From: Pollutimonas sp036675275
GTDB taxonomy: Bacteria > Pseudomonadota > Gammaproteobacteria > Burkholderiales > Burkholderiaceae_B
Assembly (NCBI GenBank): GCA_036675275.1
Contig: JAKFFG010000012.1
Coordinates: forward strand, 1 to 64,000
Length of the DNA stretch: 64,000 nucleotides
Direction of reading: 5' to 3'
Both the position numbers and the translations under genes were made by a program. The notes under the pieces are model-generated. The model ran no database searches and was not told the DNA's origin. It was given only the letters and a program-made list of their open reading frames with translations. Below, piece by piece: positions 42,123 through 51,427 of this stretch. Position 1 is the stretch's first letter, and each line of letters starts with the position of its first letter.

Positions 42123-44267
42123 ATGACGAACCAAACCCATCCTGCGCGATTCATCCCTCATGGATTCGTTCCCACCCAGGAACAACAGCAGATTCAACTA
42201 TCGCGGCATCGTGTGACGCTGATCGAGGCCAATGCAGGTGCCGCAAAAACGACCACCCTGGCGCTTCGGGTCGGTGAAGCCATTGCGCGCGGCATGAAGC
42301 CCGAAGAAATCCTGGCCCTGGTGTTCACCCCCGAAGCCAGGGAGGTAATGAAAAAGCGGCTGGTCGAGATAGGCATACCCTACTCCACGGCCGCCCAGAT
42401 CCATGTAAGCACTTTTGACGAGTTTGCGGGCGAAGTGCTTCAGGCCATCGAAGGCGCGAACGTAGCGCAATTGATGACGGCGAACGCGTTGAAACCTCAC
42501 GCGCTGGCCGCGATCGAGCAGGTAAGCGAAAGCTATGCGGGAGTATCCGAGTTCCTGGATATCAGCACGCATAACGTAGCAATCAGCCAGTTCCTCGATA
42601 TCCAGCTGCGTCTTAAGGCGACGATGGCCCTGGAACGGGAAGATGACGATACGACGCTGCCGGACGTCGCCGAAGCCCTGTCCATTCCTTTGGCCGATTA
42701 TCTTTCGACGCTGGAATACGAACGGATGCGCCAGGGACTTTTTGACCAGGTATTGTTTCGAGGCCCGTTCGATGCGACCTATGATCTTGCCCGTCAATTG
42801 CGCGAATTCCCGGACAGCAAAAATGCAATGCCGCGCTACCGCCTGGTCGTAGGCGACGAGCTGCACGACTTGAATGAAGCATCTTTCCAGATTCTGGAAG
42901 CATTGCTGGCCGTCGAAGACCTGTATTTCGTCGGCGCGGGCGACAAGGATCAAGTCATTTATTCCAGCCATGGTGCCGACGAAAGCTATCTGAGGCATCG
43001 CTTTACTGACCTCTACCCGGGATCGGTGCGTTATCCCCTGACCATGACATATCGCCATGGCCCGCATCTTGCGTATGCCATGGAGGCATTCAAGCAGAAG
43101 CCGGTCGATTCCAGCGTGCCCGTCAGTACGGCGATTGTCCAGCTTCATTACCAGGACCGGGATTCCGCTGATTGCGCGGCCCAGACAGTGGCAGCCATTA
43201 AAAAGTGGAAGTCGGAAAAGCAGCCCCTGGAGGCTTGTGCGATCCTGCTGCGGGACCGCCATCAGTCGGTCGCCATAGAGAATGCCTTGATGCATGCCGG
43301 CATCAACTACAGGACGCAAGGAATGCAGGGCTATCTGCAACGCGAGGAAATTCTTTTTCTGCGCGGAATGATGGCTATCGCCTTGAAAAACCTGTCGGCA
43401 GTGCAGTCGGACGGTGTCAGAAAGGCCATCGTGGAAGCGCTGGCAATTTTCGGCGAGATAGGCTTTAACGCCCACGACATGAATTTCGCCAAAACCGCCA
43501 TTGCGCAGGACCCGGACATACTCAATTCATTTTTCACCGGCCAGCTGCAGCGCAGCCAGTCGGACAAGGCCAGAGCCCGCATCTCGGATGCCGTGTCCTA
43601 CATGGAGGACGTGCTTGCCGAAACGCCTGCCGCCCACGTACTGCAAGAAGTCTGTGAACGCATCGATCTTGAGGCGGTGGCCCGGCGCATCTACGTGCAC
43701 CCTCACGATGCGGCGGTGGTCGCGAAATCGGTCGGCGGCTTTATCGCGGTTGCACGGCAGTCGGCCATGAATCTGCGGGAGTTTTCAGAATGGATAGGGG
43801 CGGCCGACGCCTTTGCCGCCAGCCGTAAAAGCAAGGGCTTCGTCCTGCTGGAATGCGCCGTCAATTCCAAGGGCAAGGAATTCGATCATGTGATCCTGCC
43901 GTTCCTGGAATCGGGCGAGTTTCCGAGCACGACGCGCGACATCAAGGAAGAAGAGAACCTCTTCTATGTCGTCGCTACGCGCGCGAAAGCGCGCCTGACC
44001 CTGATATCGCCGCAGGATGAAGCAAGACGCAGTCCTTTCATCGGCAGAATGGAACTGGCTTCTTCACGGTCCCGAGCGCATGCCGCGGTTCAGCGCAACA
44101 TGGCGCAGACCCTGGCCATGCCGGCCCGCCTCGACCTGAGTGTTCCTTACGCGGACAAAGACTCGGTGAAGGCCCTGGGCGCCCAGTGGGATGCCACGCG
44201 CAAAGTCTGGTATGTAAAACCGGGCATGGATACGCGACCATTCGAACAGTGGTTCCGGGAAAAGTAG
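42123..44267 (+). CDS. SF1 UvrD-like helicase with C-terminal DUF5710-like segment
   Basis: A 714-residue SF1A helicase-like protein. Motif I reads ANAGAAKTTTL (residues 36-46); the glycine before the catalytic lysine is alanine. Motif Ia is LALVFTPEAREVM, motif II VVGDELHDLNEASFQILEAL, motif III AGDKDQVIYSSHGAD, motif IV TYRHGPHL, motif V VNSKGKEFDHVILP and motif VI NLFYVVATRAKARLTLI. Residues 670-714 form a DUF5710-like module (VPYADKDSVKALGAQWDA), common in DNA-processing proteins. A good GGAG precedes the start. No nuclease domain or partner is visible. Confidence 0.85.
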   Translation: MTNQTHPARFIPHGFVPTQEQQQIQLSRHRVTLIEANAGAAKTTTLALRVGEAIARGMKPEEILALVFTPEAREVMKKRLVEIGIPYSTAAQIHVSTFDEFAGEVLQAIEGANVAQLMTANALKPHALAAIEQVSESYAGVSEFLDISTHNVAISQFLDIQLRLKATMALEREDDDTTLPDVAEALSIPLADYLSTLEYERMRQGLFDQVLFRGPFDATYDLARQLREFPDSKNAMPRYRLVVGDELHDLNEASFQILEALLAVEDLYFVGAGDKDQVIYSSHGADESYLRHRFTDLYPGSVRYPLTMTYRHGPHLAYAMEAFKQKPVDSSVPVSTAIVQLHYQDRDSADCAAQTVAAIKKWKSEKQPLEACAILLRDRHQSVAIENALMHAGINYRTQGMQGYLQREEILFLRGMMAIALKNLSAVQSDGVRKAIVEALAIFGEIGFNAHDMNFAKTAIAQDPDILNSFFTGQLQRSQSDKARARISDAVSYMEDVLAETPAAHVLQEVCERIDLEAVARRIYVHPHDAAVVAKSVGGFIAVARQSAMNLREFSEWIGAADAFAASRKSKGFVLLECAVNSKGKEFDHVILPFLESGEFPSTTRDIKEEENLFYVVATRAKARLTLISPQDEARRSPFIGRMELASSRSRAHAAVQRNMAQTLAMPARLDLSVPYADKDSVKALGAQWDATRKVWYVKPGMDTRPFEQWFREK

Positions 44268-44320
44268 CCGGTCTCTGCGACAATCTAACCCTGCCACTCA
44301 ACAGTCGACCATCACGCTCC

Positions 44321-45550
44321 ATGTTAAATACCCTTTGGCTCGCTTTTTTCGTCATTGCCTCCGTCTCGGGGCTATACCAATGGATAGCGCTTGGCGACGC
44401 CGATGTCTTTTCACGCATCGTGCTCAGCCTGTTCGACATGGCCGAGCTTTCGGTGGAGTTGATGATTCTGCTGTTCGGCACCCTGACGCTTTGGCTGGGC
44501 TTTCTGCGCATCGCAGAAGCGGCGGGCCTGATCGAGATGCTGGGGCGCATGCTCGGCCCGCTGTTCAGCCGGCTCATGCCGGGCGTTCCCGCGGGGCATC
44601 CTGCGCTGGGGCTCATTACCCTGAACTTCGCCGCCAATGGACTGGGGCTGGATAATGCCGCGACGCCCATCGGCCTGCGCGCCATGCGCGAACTCCAGTC
44701 ACTGAATCCCGATCCCAGATCGGCGACCAACGCACAAATCCTTTTTCTGGTGCTGAATGCGTCATCATTGACGCTGCTCCCTGTAACCATCTTCATGTAT
44801 CGGGCCCAGCAAGGGGCGGCAGACCCCACCATGGTCTTTCTGCCGATATTGCTGGCGACAACGGCATCGTCGCTGACCGGTCTACTTGCCGTGGCCTTCA
44901 TGCAAAGGCTGAAGTTATATGATCCCGTCGTACTTGCCTGGGGCGCCGGCCTGGCGCTTGCCATCGGCAGCTTGATGGCCCTGCTGGGCAGCCTGAGCAG
45001 TGCGGCACTCGGCGCCACATCGTCGCTCATGGGCAATCTCACCTTGTTCGGCATCATCATGATCTTTTTACTGGCGGGCGCCTGGAAGAAAGTGCCAGTG
45101 TACGAATGCTTTGTCGAGGGCGCCAAAGAAGGCTTCGAGATTTCGAAGAACCTGCTGCCCTATCTTGTCGCAATGTTGTGCGCCATCGGCGTGTTACGGG
45201 CCTCGGGGGCTCTCGATGCACTGCTCGACAGCATCAAGTGGCTGGTACAGGCTGCCGGAATGGACGGCCGTTTTGTCGATGCGCTGCCTACCGCCATCGT
45301 CAAGCCCTTTTCCGGAAGTGCTGCGCGCGGCATGCTGATCGAGACCATGCAGCATTTCGGCGTCGACAGCTTTCCAGCGCTGCTGGCCGCCACCGTTCAG
45401 GGCAGCACGGAGACGACTTTCTATGTCCTGGCGGTGTATTTTGGCGCGGTCGGCATACAGCGGGCACGCCATGCTGTGGGATGCGCGCTTATCGCCGACC
45501 TGGCCGGAGTATTGGCATCAATAGCCGTATGCTACTGGTTTTTCGGATGA
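44321..45550 (+). CDS. Fused SpmA-SpmB-type nucleoside recognition (Gate) protein
   Basis: A 409-residue polytopic membrane protein. The N-terminal half corresponds to spore maturation protein A (IAEAAGLIEMLGRMLGPLF, ITLNFAANGLGLDNAATPIG) and the C-terminal half to SpmB (FEISKNLLPYLVAMLCAIG, TAIVKPFSGSAARGML, TVQGSTETTFYVLAVYFG). Both have the nucleoside-recognition Gate fold. The organism does not sporulate, so the name is historical; the transported substrate is unknown. I start at the ATG at 44321; the frame is open into the helicase gene but is not similar there. It converges with rsmA, six bases apart. Confidence 0.88.
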   Translation: MLNTLWLAFFVIASVSGLYQWIALGDADVFSRIVLSLFDMAELSVELMILLFGTLTLWLGFLRIAEAAGLIEMLGRMLGPLFSRLMPGVPAGHPALGLITLNFAANGLGLDNAATPIGLRAMRELQSLNPDPRSATNAQILFLVLNASSLTLLPVTIFMYRAQQGAADPTMVFLPILLATTASSLTGLLAVAFMQRLKLYDPVVLAWGAGLALAIGSLMALLGSLSSAALGATSSLMGNLTLFGIIMIFLLAGAWKKVPVYECFVEGAKEGFEISKNLLPYLVAMLCAIGVLRASGALDALLDSIKWLVQAAGMDGRFVDALPTAIVKPFSGSAARGMLIETMQHFGVDSFPALLAATVQGSTETTFYVLAVYFGAVGIQRARHAVGCALIADLAGVLASIAVCYWFFG

Positions 45551-45556
45551 TGCCGA

Positions 45557-46342
45557 TCAGGCTTTGAGCGCCCCTGCGGCCAGCAAGGTGTCGGACAGCG
45601 CAATAAACTGCCCGACCGAAAGCTCTTCGGCACGCGAGGTAGGCAGAATTCCCAGCGCTTCCCAATCGATCAGTTCAGACCAGTCATTCAAGGATCGGCG
45701 CAACATCTTGCGCCGCTGCGTGAACGCCCGGACGACCAGCTTCTCGAAAGCATTCTGGCTCTGCGGCCTGAGGCGTGATGCCGGCAAGGGCATCATGCGC
45801 ACCACCGCGGACACCACGCGTGGCGGCGGATCAAACGCCTCGGGCGGAACATCGAACAACTTGGTCATGCTATATCGCGACTGCAGCATGACGGACAGGC
45901 GCCCGTATTCGCTCGACCCGGGAGCAGCCACCATGCGGTCGATGACTTCGCGCTGCAGCATGAAATGCTGATCCACGACGTCGTCGGCATATGCGATCAG
46001 GTGAAACAGCAAGGGGCTGGAAATGTTGTACGGCAGATTGCCGACGATACGCAGGTCGGGCCCGAGCGCGGCGAAATCCACCTGCAAGGCGTCGCCTTCC
46101 ATTACGGTAAGCCTGTCATCCGGATATTGGCGGCGCAATCGCGCTGCCAGATCGCGATCGATTTCCACCACCGTCAAATGATCCAGCGACTGCAACAGAG
46201 GTTTGGTCAAGGCGGACAGCCCAGGCCCAATTTCAATGACCGTATCGCTGCGTTGCGGAGCAATGCCCCGCACTATCGATTCGATGATTCCTTCGTCAAC
46301 CAGAAAGTTCTGTCCAAAACGTTTGCGTGCTTGATGAACCAT
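45557..46342 (-). CDS. rsmA: 16S rRNA A1518/A1519 dimethyltransferase
   Basis: A 261-residue KsgA/RsmA, which dimethylates two adjacent adenosines near the 16S rRNA 3' end. RKRFGQNFLVDEGIIESIV is the N-terminal signature. SAM binding is TVIEIGPGLSALTKPLL and LTVVEIDRDLAARL, and the catalytic motif is VGNLPYNISSPLLFHL. TQRRKMLRRSLNDW lies near the C-terminus. It follows surA on the minus strand by six bases. The lptD-surA-rsmA order is standard, here without pdxA in between. Confidence 0.97.
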   Translation of the reverse strand: MVHQARKRFGQNFLVDEGIIESIVRGIAPQRSDTVIEIGPGLSALTKPLLQSLDHLTVVEIDRDLAARLRRQYPDDRLTVMEGDALQVDFAALGPDLRIVGNLPYNISSPLLFHLIAYADDVVDQHFMLQREVIDRMVAAPGSSEYGRLSVMLQSRYSMTKLFDVPPEAFDPPPRVVSAVVRMMPLPASRLRPQSQNAFEKLVVRAFTQRRKMLRRSLNDWSELIDWEALGILPTSRAEELSVGQFIALSDTLLAAGALKA

Positions 46343-46348
46343 AAATAC

Positions 46349-47860
46349 TTAACGACGGTTCCGGTTCGATTGAGGATCAAGGCGATTATCGATATAAGCC
46401 TGGCTGCGCAACTGGCTTAGCCAATCTTCGAAGGCCGGTTCCACGCGGCGCTGAAACAGGATCTGGCGAGCTTGCATGCGCTTGAACTCTTCTTCCATAT
46501 TCTTCGTGCGGCGTTCCAGCACCTGGATGAGATGCCAGCCGAATTGGGACTTCACAGGCTCGCTGATCTGACCGGGCTCCAGCGCGTTCATGGCTCGTTC
46601 GAATGCGGGTACCGTTTCGCCCGGAGTGAGCCAACCTAGGTCGCCGCCCTGCGGAGCCGTTACGTCTTCCGACGAACGCTTGGCCAGATCCTCGAACTTC
46701 TCGCCGTTGACGATACGCTGGCGCAATTGCGCCAGACGCGTCTCGGCCTTTTCGTCCGACATGACCTTGGAGCTCTTGATAAGGATGTGGCGCGCATGCG
46801 TCTGAGTGACCATCATCGGCCCCTGGGACTGCTGTTGTGCCGCCGGAGCGACAGGAGCGGGCCCGGGAGCCGGCGCACGCGCTGCCTGGCCGGCGCCCTG
46901 TGAGGCCTGGCCCCGTGTGAGGACCTTGAGGATGTGGAATCCGTTGCCGCTTTGGATGATGGCGCTGGTTTCGCCTGACTTCAGATTCTCGGTAGCCTGT
47001 ATGAACAGATCAGGCCAACCGTTGACAGGCCGCAGGCCAAGTTCACCGCCGCTGAGGGCCTCGGGGCCGTCTGACGACGAGGCCGCGATTCCGCCAAAAT
47101 CGTCACCGGCGCGCACGCGGGCCAGAAGCCCCTCGGCTTTCTTGCGAAGTTCCTGTACTTGTGAAGGCGAAGCGCCTTCAGGCACGGCCACCAATATCTG
47201 GGCCAGCCCGAGGACTTGCGGGCCGCTTTGCTGTACCGGCGCTTCCTGCGCAGGTTGCTGCGCCTGCTGGCCCTGTCGGGCCGCAGGCAACTGATTGCCC
47301 TGAATCTTCAGGAAGGCGTCGATTTCGGCATCCGATATGACGATGGTGCTGTCGACCGCGCGCTGGCGCAGGAGATCCATGCGCACTTCTTTGCGCAGGT
47401 TGTTCATGTAGGCTTCCCATGACACACCGGATTTCTCGATTTCCTGGCGCAGCTGCGCAACACTGATCTTGTTGCGATTGGCCACCGTCTGGACAGCCTG
47501 TTCCGTCTGAGCGTCGGTAACGTTGATTCCCAGCCGGTCGGCCTCCTGGCGCTCTACCTCTTCGGTAATCATGCGCTGGAGCACCTGCTTCTGCAGAATG
47601 GCGAAATCGGGCACTGGAATCTTCTGTCGCTTCAGCTGCTCTTGCGCCATTCGCGCCTCGGCATTGACCTGCTGCAGGGTAATGACTTTTTGATTGACGA
47701 CAGCGGCAATGCCGTCGACAAACTGTTGCGACTGTTGCGCGGCGGCGGGTTCGGCTTTGTTGCCCGCCTGTTCGGCAGCGACAGCAATGCCCGACGACGT
47801 CACGCCCAGGACTGGAATCAAAATGGACGCTAGCCGGCGCTTAGCATGCACACTACGCAT
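46349..47860 (-). CDS. surA: Periplasmic chaperone and peptidyl-prolyl isomerase SurA
   Basis: A 503-residue outer-membrane protein chaperone. A signal peptide ends near GIAVAAEQA. The SurA N-terminal domain has FVDGIAAVVNQKVITLQQV and ITEEVERQEADRLGI. Two parvulin domains follow: SDGPEALSGGELGLRPVNGW and RSSEDVTAPQGGDLGWLTPG with QFGWHLIQVLERR. Two proline/glutamine/alanine-rich linkers (around 200 and 330) make it longer than the E. coli protein. The start overlaps the lptD stop by one base (TAATG), so the genes are coupled. Confidence 0.97.
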   Translation of the reverse strand: MRSVHAKRRLASILIPVLGVTSSGIAVAAEQAGNKAEPAAAQQSQQFVDGIAAVVNQKVITLQQVNAEARMAQEQLKRQKIPVPDFAILQKQVLQRMITEEVERQEADRLGINVTDAQTEQAVQTVANRNKISVAQLRQEIEKSGVSWEAYMNNLRKEVRMDLLRQRAVDSTIVISDAEIDAFLKIQGNQLPAARQGQQAQQPAQEAPVQQSGPQVLGLAQILVAVPEGASPSQVQELRKKAEGLLARVRAGDDFGGIAASSSDGPEALSGGELGLRPVNGWPDLFIQATENLKSGETSAIIQSGNGFHILKVLTRGQASQGAGQAARAPAPGPAPVAPAAQQQSQGPMMVTQTHARHILIKSSKVMSDEKAETRLAQLRQRIVNGEKFEDLAKRSSEDVTAPQGGDLGWLTPGETVPAFERAMNALEPGQISEPVKSQFGWHLIQVLERRTKNMEEEFKRMQARQILFQRRVEPAFEDWLSQLRSQAYIDNRLDPQSNRNRR

Positions 47861-50241
47861 TATTCATACCTCTCAAAGGTGGTTTTTTCAGGTATTGGTG
47901 GAGCTATGGTTCTATAACCGGCAATCCGCTCGCTCAGCAGACGCATGGGGTCTGTACCCAGCGAACCGAGGCCGGAGAGCTCCAGCTGCAAGAACAGGGC
48001 GGTATTGACTTCCTCTCTGGAAACCGCATAACGCTGCATGACCACCCGGCCTACCCAACAGCAGTCGCCCTTGTATTCGAGCCCGAAGATGGACTGGGTG
48101 CTGCGCTTTTCCTGCAAAGAATAGTCAAAGCGCCCCAATGCGTACACTTTGTTGGTGATGGGCCACTGACCGGTAAAGCTGACCTGCTCTTTACTGTTAT
48201 CGATGTATCCGGGCAGCGCCCTGATTTCGGGATCGTCTACCTGTGCCGGATCACGCTGATAGCGGTACGAGGCCGCCAACATTGCAAGACGCTTCGGTTC
48301 CCAGCGGAAACCTGCAGTCATGCGGTTGCGCTCCCTGGATTCGGGATTGTACTGCGCGTCGAACCGCACATCCAGCGTATCGGTAAGTGCGGCATTGACA
48401 CCGAAGAGATAATCGGACTTGGTCTCGGTGCGCTCCTTGTCGAAGGCATTCAGGGTGACCAGTTGGTCCCGGAAGTAAATACGCTGCGCGGCCGACAACG
48501 ACAGGCGTTCGAATCCGGACTCCGCATCGAGCCAGCGCGTGGTGAGACCAAGCGTTATCTGGTCGGCATCGGCAATACGGTCCCAGCCGCCAGTGAATAT
48601 GTTCTCGTCGAAGGCCTGCGCAAAATTGAAGTCGGCATAATATGTGTCGAAGACGGGAATCTGCGACTGGTCGCGATACGGCACACGCAAATAATACAAA
48701 CGGGGCTCGAGCGTCTGTATGGAGTCGTTGCCAAACAGAGTGGTCTCGCGCTCGAAGGTCATGCCCGAATCGATAGACATGATGGGTAGAACCCGGGATT
48801 GGGTATTGGGCCGGCCCGCGTACTGGGGCAACTGGTCCGGGTACCAGTCGGTACTGTACTGGCTGAGATGCAGCCCGACCTTGGGCGTTACGTACCAGCC
48901 GGCGCGCACCACGGGATAGGACACCGTGGTGTACGAAGAAAAGCGGGTTCCGTTCGGCGCGATGCGATGGTCTTTGAAGAAATCGAATCGTTCGATGTCG
49001 CCCTTGTAGAAGGGCATCACAAAGCGCGTTGCATAGTTTTCCGACTGTACATCAAAGCCGCCCCAGTTATAGCGCGCGCCGCGCACATAGAGCTCGGGCA
49101 GCTTGTTGTACTGGGGTGCCAGATAGTTGGCCGTACTGTCCTGCAGTGTCTGATACGTATAGGCGTACAACGATGCGTTGAAATACTTATAGCCGCTCCA
49201 GTTCAACCCGGCGCTGCTGGGCAAATACGTATTGGTCGCCTCATTGAGCCCCAGCGAGGAAAAGTCCCGAAAATAATCGTCATCGGATACGCGGCGCACG
49301 TCGAATGAGGCGCTCAGTCCACCGCCCAGACTGTGACGATGCTGCCAGGAGTAATACCAGCGATCCCGATCGGCCTGTTTGTCGTCGGCCAGGTAAGTGC
49401 CCGCCAGCTGGCCGTTATACCTTTTCCCCAAATATCGGAACTCGCCGCCCAATTGCAGGCCGCGCTTGGCCATATAGCGCGGTGTCAGTGTTGCATCGTA
49501 GTTGGGCGCAATGTTGAAGTAATACGGGAGCGAGAGTTCCAGCCCGCCGCTACTGGACGTGCCGTACGTTGGAACCAGAAAACCGGACTTGCGTTCTTTG
49601 CGTATGGGGAAAGTCAGGAACGGCGAATAAAGAATGGGCACGCCCTTGAAATAGAGCACGCCGTGGCGCGCCGTGCCTTCATTCTCCTCAAAAAGAAGAT
49701 CGACGCGCGAGGACTTGATGAACCAGGACGGATCCGGACACGGGCAGCCAGAATACGTGACCTTCTCGAGACGCATATGGTTGCGGCTGAGAATATCGGC
49801 CTTCACTGCCTTACCCGCGCCGCCTGTTGCCCCAAGCCAGAAATTGGGATCGTTGACTTCGCCCGTTTCGCTATTGATGTTGTAGTTGATCTCCGGGCCT
49901 TTGACGATGCTCGCATCGCGCATGACCAGTCCGTTGCCGCGCACGCGTACCTGGCCGGTAGACCGCTGGTAATCGATGTAGTCGCCCTTCACGATGGAGT
50001 CGATACGGCGAACCTCGGCATTGCCGGTAAGCTTGACCAGACCGTCCTCGTCGGACTCCATTTTGTCGCCGATCAGGAACGATGTGATTTCGTTGTCTTC
50101 GATATTCCCGTGGACTTGCAGATTCGGAGCCACACGCAACTCTTGCAGAGGCGAGGTGCCGGCATCCTGCCCAGGCTGCTTTGCCTGCGCCGTCGATACG
50201 CCGCCCATAGCCAGAAGAATTGCCCACCAAACCAAACGCAC
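47860..50241 (-). CDS. lptD: LPS-assembly outer membrane protein LptD
   Basis: A 793-residue beta-barrel that inserts lipopolysaccharide into the outer leaflet. Signal peptide to about residue 20 (STAQAKQ). The periplasmic jellyroll has DYIDYQRSTGQVRVRGNG and NINSETGEVNDPNFWLGATG. GVPILYSPFLTFPIRKERKS is a highly conserved LptD stretch. Cysteines for the essential disulfides are in SGCPCPDPSW (periplasmic) and YKGDCCWVGRVVMQRY (barrel end). First gene of lptD-surA-rsmA, divergent from amgK over 154 bases. Confidence 0.97.
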   Translation of the reverse strand: MRLVWWAILLAMGGVSTAQAKQPGQDAGTSPLQELRVAPNLQVHGNIEDNEITSFLIGDKMESDEDGLVKLTGNAEVRRIDSIVKGDYIDYQRSTGQVRVRGNGLVMRDASIVKGPEINYNINSETGEVNDPNFWLGATGGAGKAVKADILSRNHMRLEKVTYSGCPCPDPSWFIKSSRVDLLFEENEGTARHGVLYFKGVPILYSPFLTFPIRKERKSGFLVPTYGTSSSGGLELSLPYYFNIAPNYDATLTPRYMAKRGLQLGGEFRYLGKRYNGQLAGTYLADDKQADRDRWYYSWQHRHSLGGGLSASFDVRRVSDDDYFRDFSSLGLNEATNTYLPSSAGLNWSGYKYFNASLYAYTYQTLQDSTANYLAPQYNKLPELYVRGARYNWGGFDVQSENYATRFVMPFYKGDIERFDFFKDHRIAPNGTRFSSYTTVSYPVVRAGWYVTPKVGLHLSQYSTDWYPDQLPQYAGRPNTQSRVLPIMSIDSGMTFERETTLFGNDSIQTLEPRLYYLRVPYRDQSQIPVFDTYYADFNFAQAFDENIFTGGWDRIADADQITLGLTTRWLDAESGFERLSLSAAQRIYFRDQLVTLNAFDKERTETKSDYLFGVNAALTDTLDVRFDAQYNPESRERNRMTAGFRWEPKRLAMLAASYRYQRDPAQVDDPEIRALPGYIDNSKEQVSFTGQWPITNKVYALGRFDYSLQEKRSTQSIFGLEYKGDCCWVGRVVMQRYAVSREEVNTALFLQLELSGLGSLGTDPMRLLSERIAGYRTIAPPIPEKTTFERYE

Positions 50242-50395
50242 GCGTATTTCGTCCTTGAAGAAAACTGACTATATTTTGGCACAGCTGCCGGCCCGTATTG
50301 ACCGGCAACCCGGTATTATAGAGAAGCCGGCGTGTACATGTTCCACAATGCCGCCTGGCTATGCGTATTCATTCTCTTACCATGGAATCTCAATC

Positions 50396-51427
50396 TTGAA
50401 CTTCAGCGCAGAATCCCGATTGCCTATACTGAAAAACTGGCTGCAAGGCATCGCGGGCGACCACCAACTGGATCTCGCAAGCTTGAAACCCGCCTCCAGC
50501 GACGCAAGCTTTCGGCGCTATTATCGGCTCGACGCCGCCAGCGGCACCGCCATCGTCATGGATGCTCCGCCACAACAAGAAGACTGCAGGCCCTTCATCC
50601 ACGTAACAAACCTGCTCGCACAAGCAGGCCTGAATGTACCGGCCATTCTGGCCCAAGACCTGCAGCAAGGTTTTCTTCTGCTGACCGACCTGGGCGAACA
50701 AACTTATTACCAGGCAATACAGGCCGGACTGGACGATGCGCGCCTGCAAAAGCTCTATCGCGATTCGATTGCAGCGCTGGTTCGCATGCAGCATGCCAGT
50801 ACGCAAGGCCTCCCGCACTACAATGCTGAACGCCTGTCGCAGGAACTCACCGTCTTCCCGGAATGGTATGCGCAACGTCATTGCCAGGTCCAGCTTGGCG
50901 AAACCGACCAATCCGTATTGCACGACGCGTTCGCAGCCCTGATCGAAGACAATACCAGACAGCCCAGTGTACTGGTGCACCGCGATTTCCATTCCCCCAA
51001 CCTGATGGTGGGACAGGCGGAACAAAATCCGGGCATCATCGATTACCAGGACGCGCTTGTCGGTCCTCTGACCTACGACATTGCCTCGCTGGTCATGGAC
51101 GCGCGCACCACCTGGGAAGAACCCCAGCAACTGGACTGGGCAATACGCTATTGGGAAGCCGCCCGAGCCGCAGGGCTGCCGGTGCATGCCGACTTCGCCG
51201 ATTTCCATCGTGCCTACGAATGGATGGGACTGCAGCGCAACCTGCGCATCCTGGGCGTATTCGCCCGGCTTTCCTACCGCGACGGCAAGCATCATTACCT
51301 TGATCACATCCCTCGCGTGAATGCTTACGTACGCCAGGTCGCAGGACGCTACAACGTCTTTCGGCCTCTCGTCCGACTGCTCGACAAGCTCGACAACCGG
51401 CAAGTCACCACCGGGTACACATTCTGA
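50396..51427 (+). CDS. amgK: N-acetylmuramate/N-acetylglucosamine kinase AmgK
   Basis: APH-fold sugar kinase of the peptidoglycan recycling route that bypasses MurA/MurB (fosfomycin-tolerant in Pseudomonas). Features are SSDASFRRYYRLDA in the ATP lobe, FLLLTDLGEQTYYQAIQ, the catalytic loop VLVHRDFHSPNLMVGQAEQN, and GIIDYQDALVGPLTYDIASL with the metal-binding aspartate. I use TTG 50396 (MNFSAESRLPILKNW), preceded by GGAA; the frame is open far upstream across the lptD promoter. Length 343 residues is normal. The stop overlaps the murU ATG by one base. Confidence 0.92.
   Translation: MNFSAESRLPILKNWLQGIAGDHQLDLASLKPASSDASFRRYYRLDAASGTAIVMDAPPQQEDCRPFIHVTNLLAQAGLNVPAILAQDLQQGFLLLTDLGEQTYYQAIQAGLDDARLQKLYRDSIAALVRMQHASTQGLPHYNAERLSQELTVFPEWYAQRHCQVQLGETDQSVLHDAFAALIEDNTRQPSVLVHRDFHSPNLMVGQAEQNPGIIDYQDALVGPLTYDIASLVMDARTTWEEPQQLDWAIRYWEAARAAGLPVHADFADFHRAYEWMGLQRNLRILGVFARLSYRDGKHHYLDHIPRVNAYVRQVAGRYNVFRPLVRLLDKLDNRQVTTGYTF

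Noticed and set aside
49994..50395. In-frame upstream extension of amgK across the lptD start.
   Set aside because: These residues are antisense to lptD and intergenic DNA; the TTG at 50396 with GGAA upstream gives the usual AmgK length.
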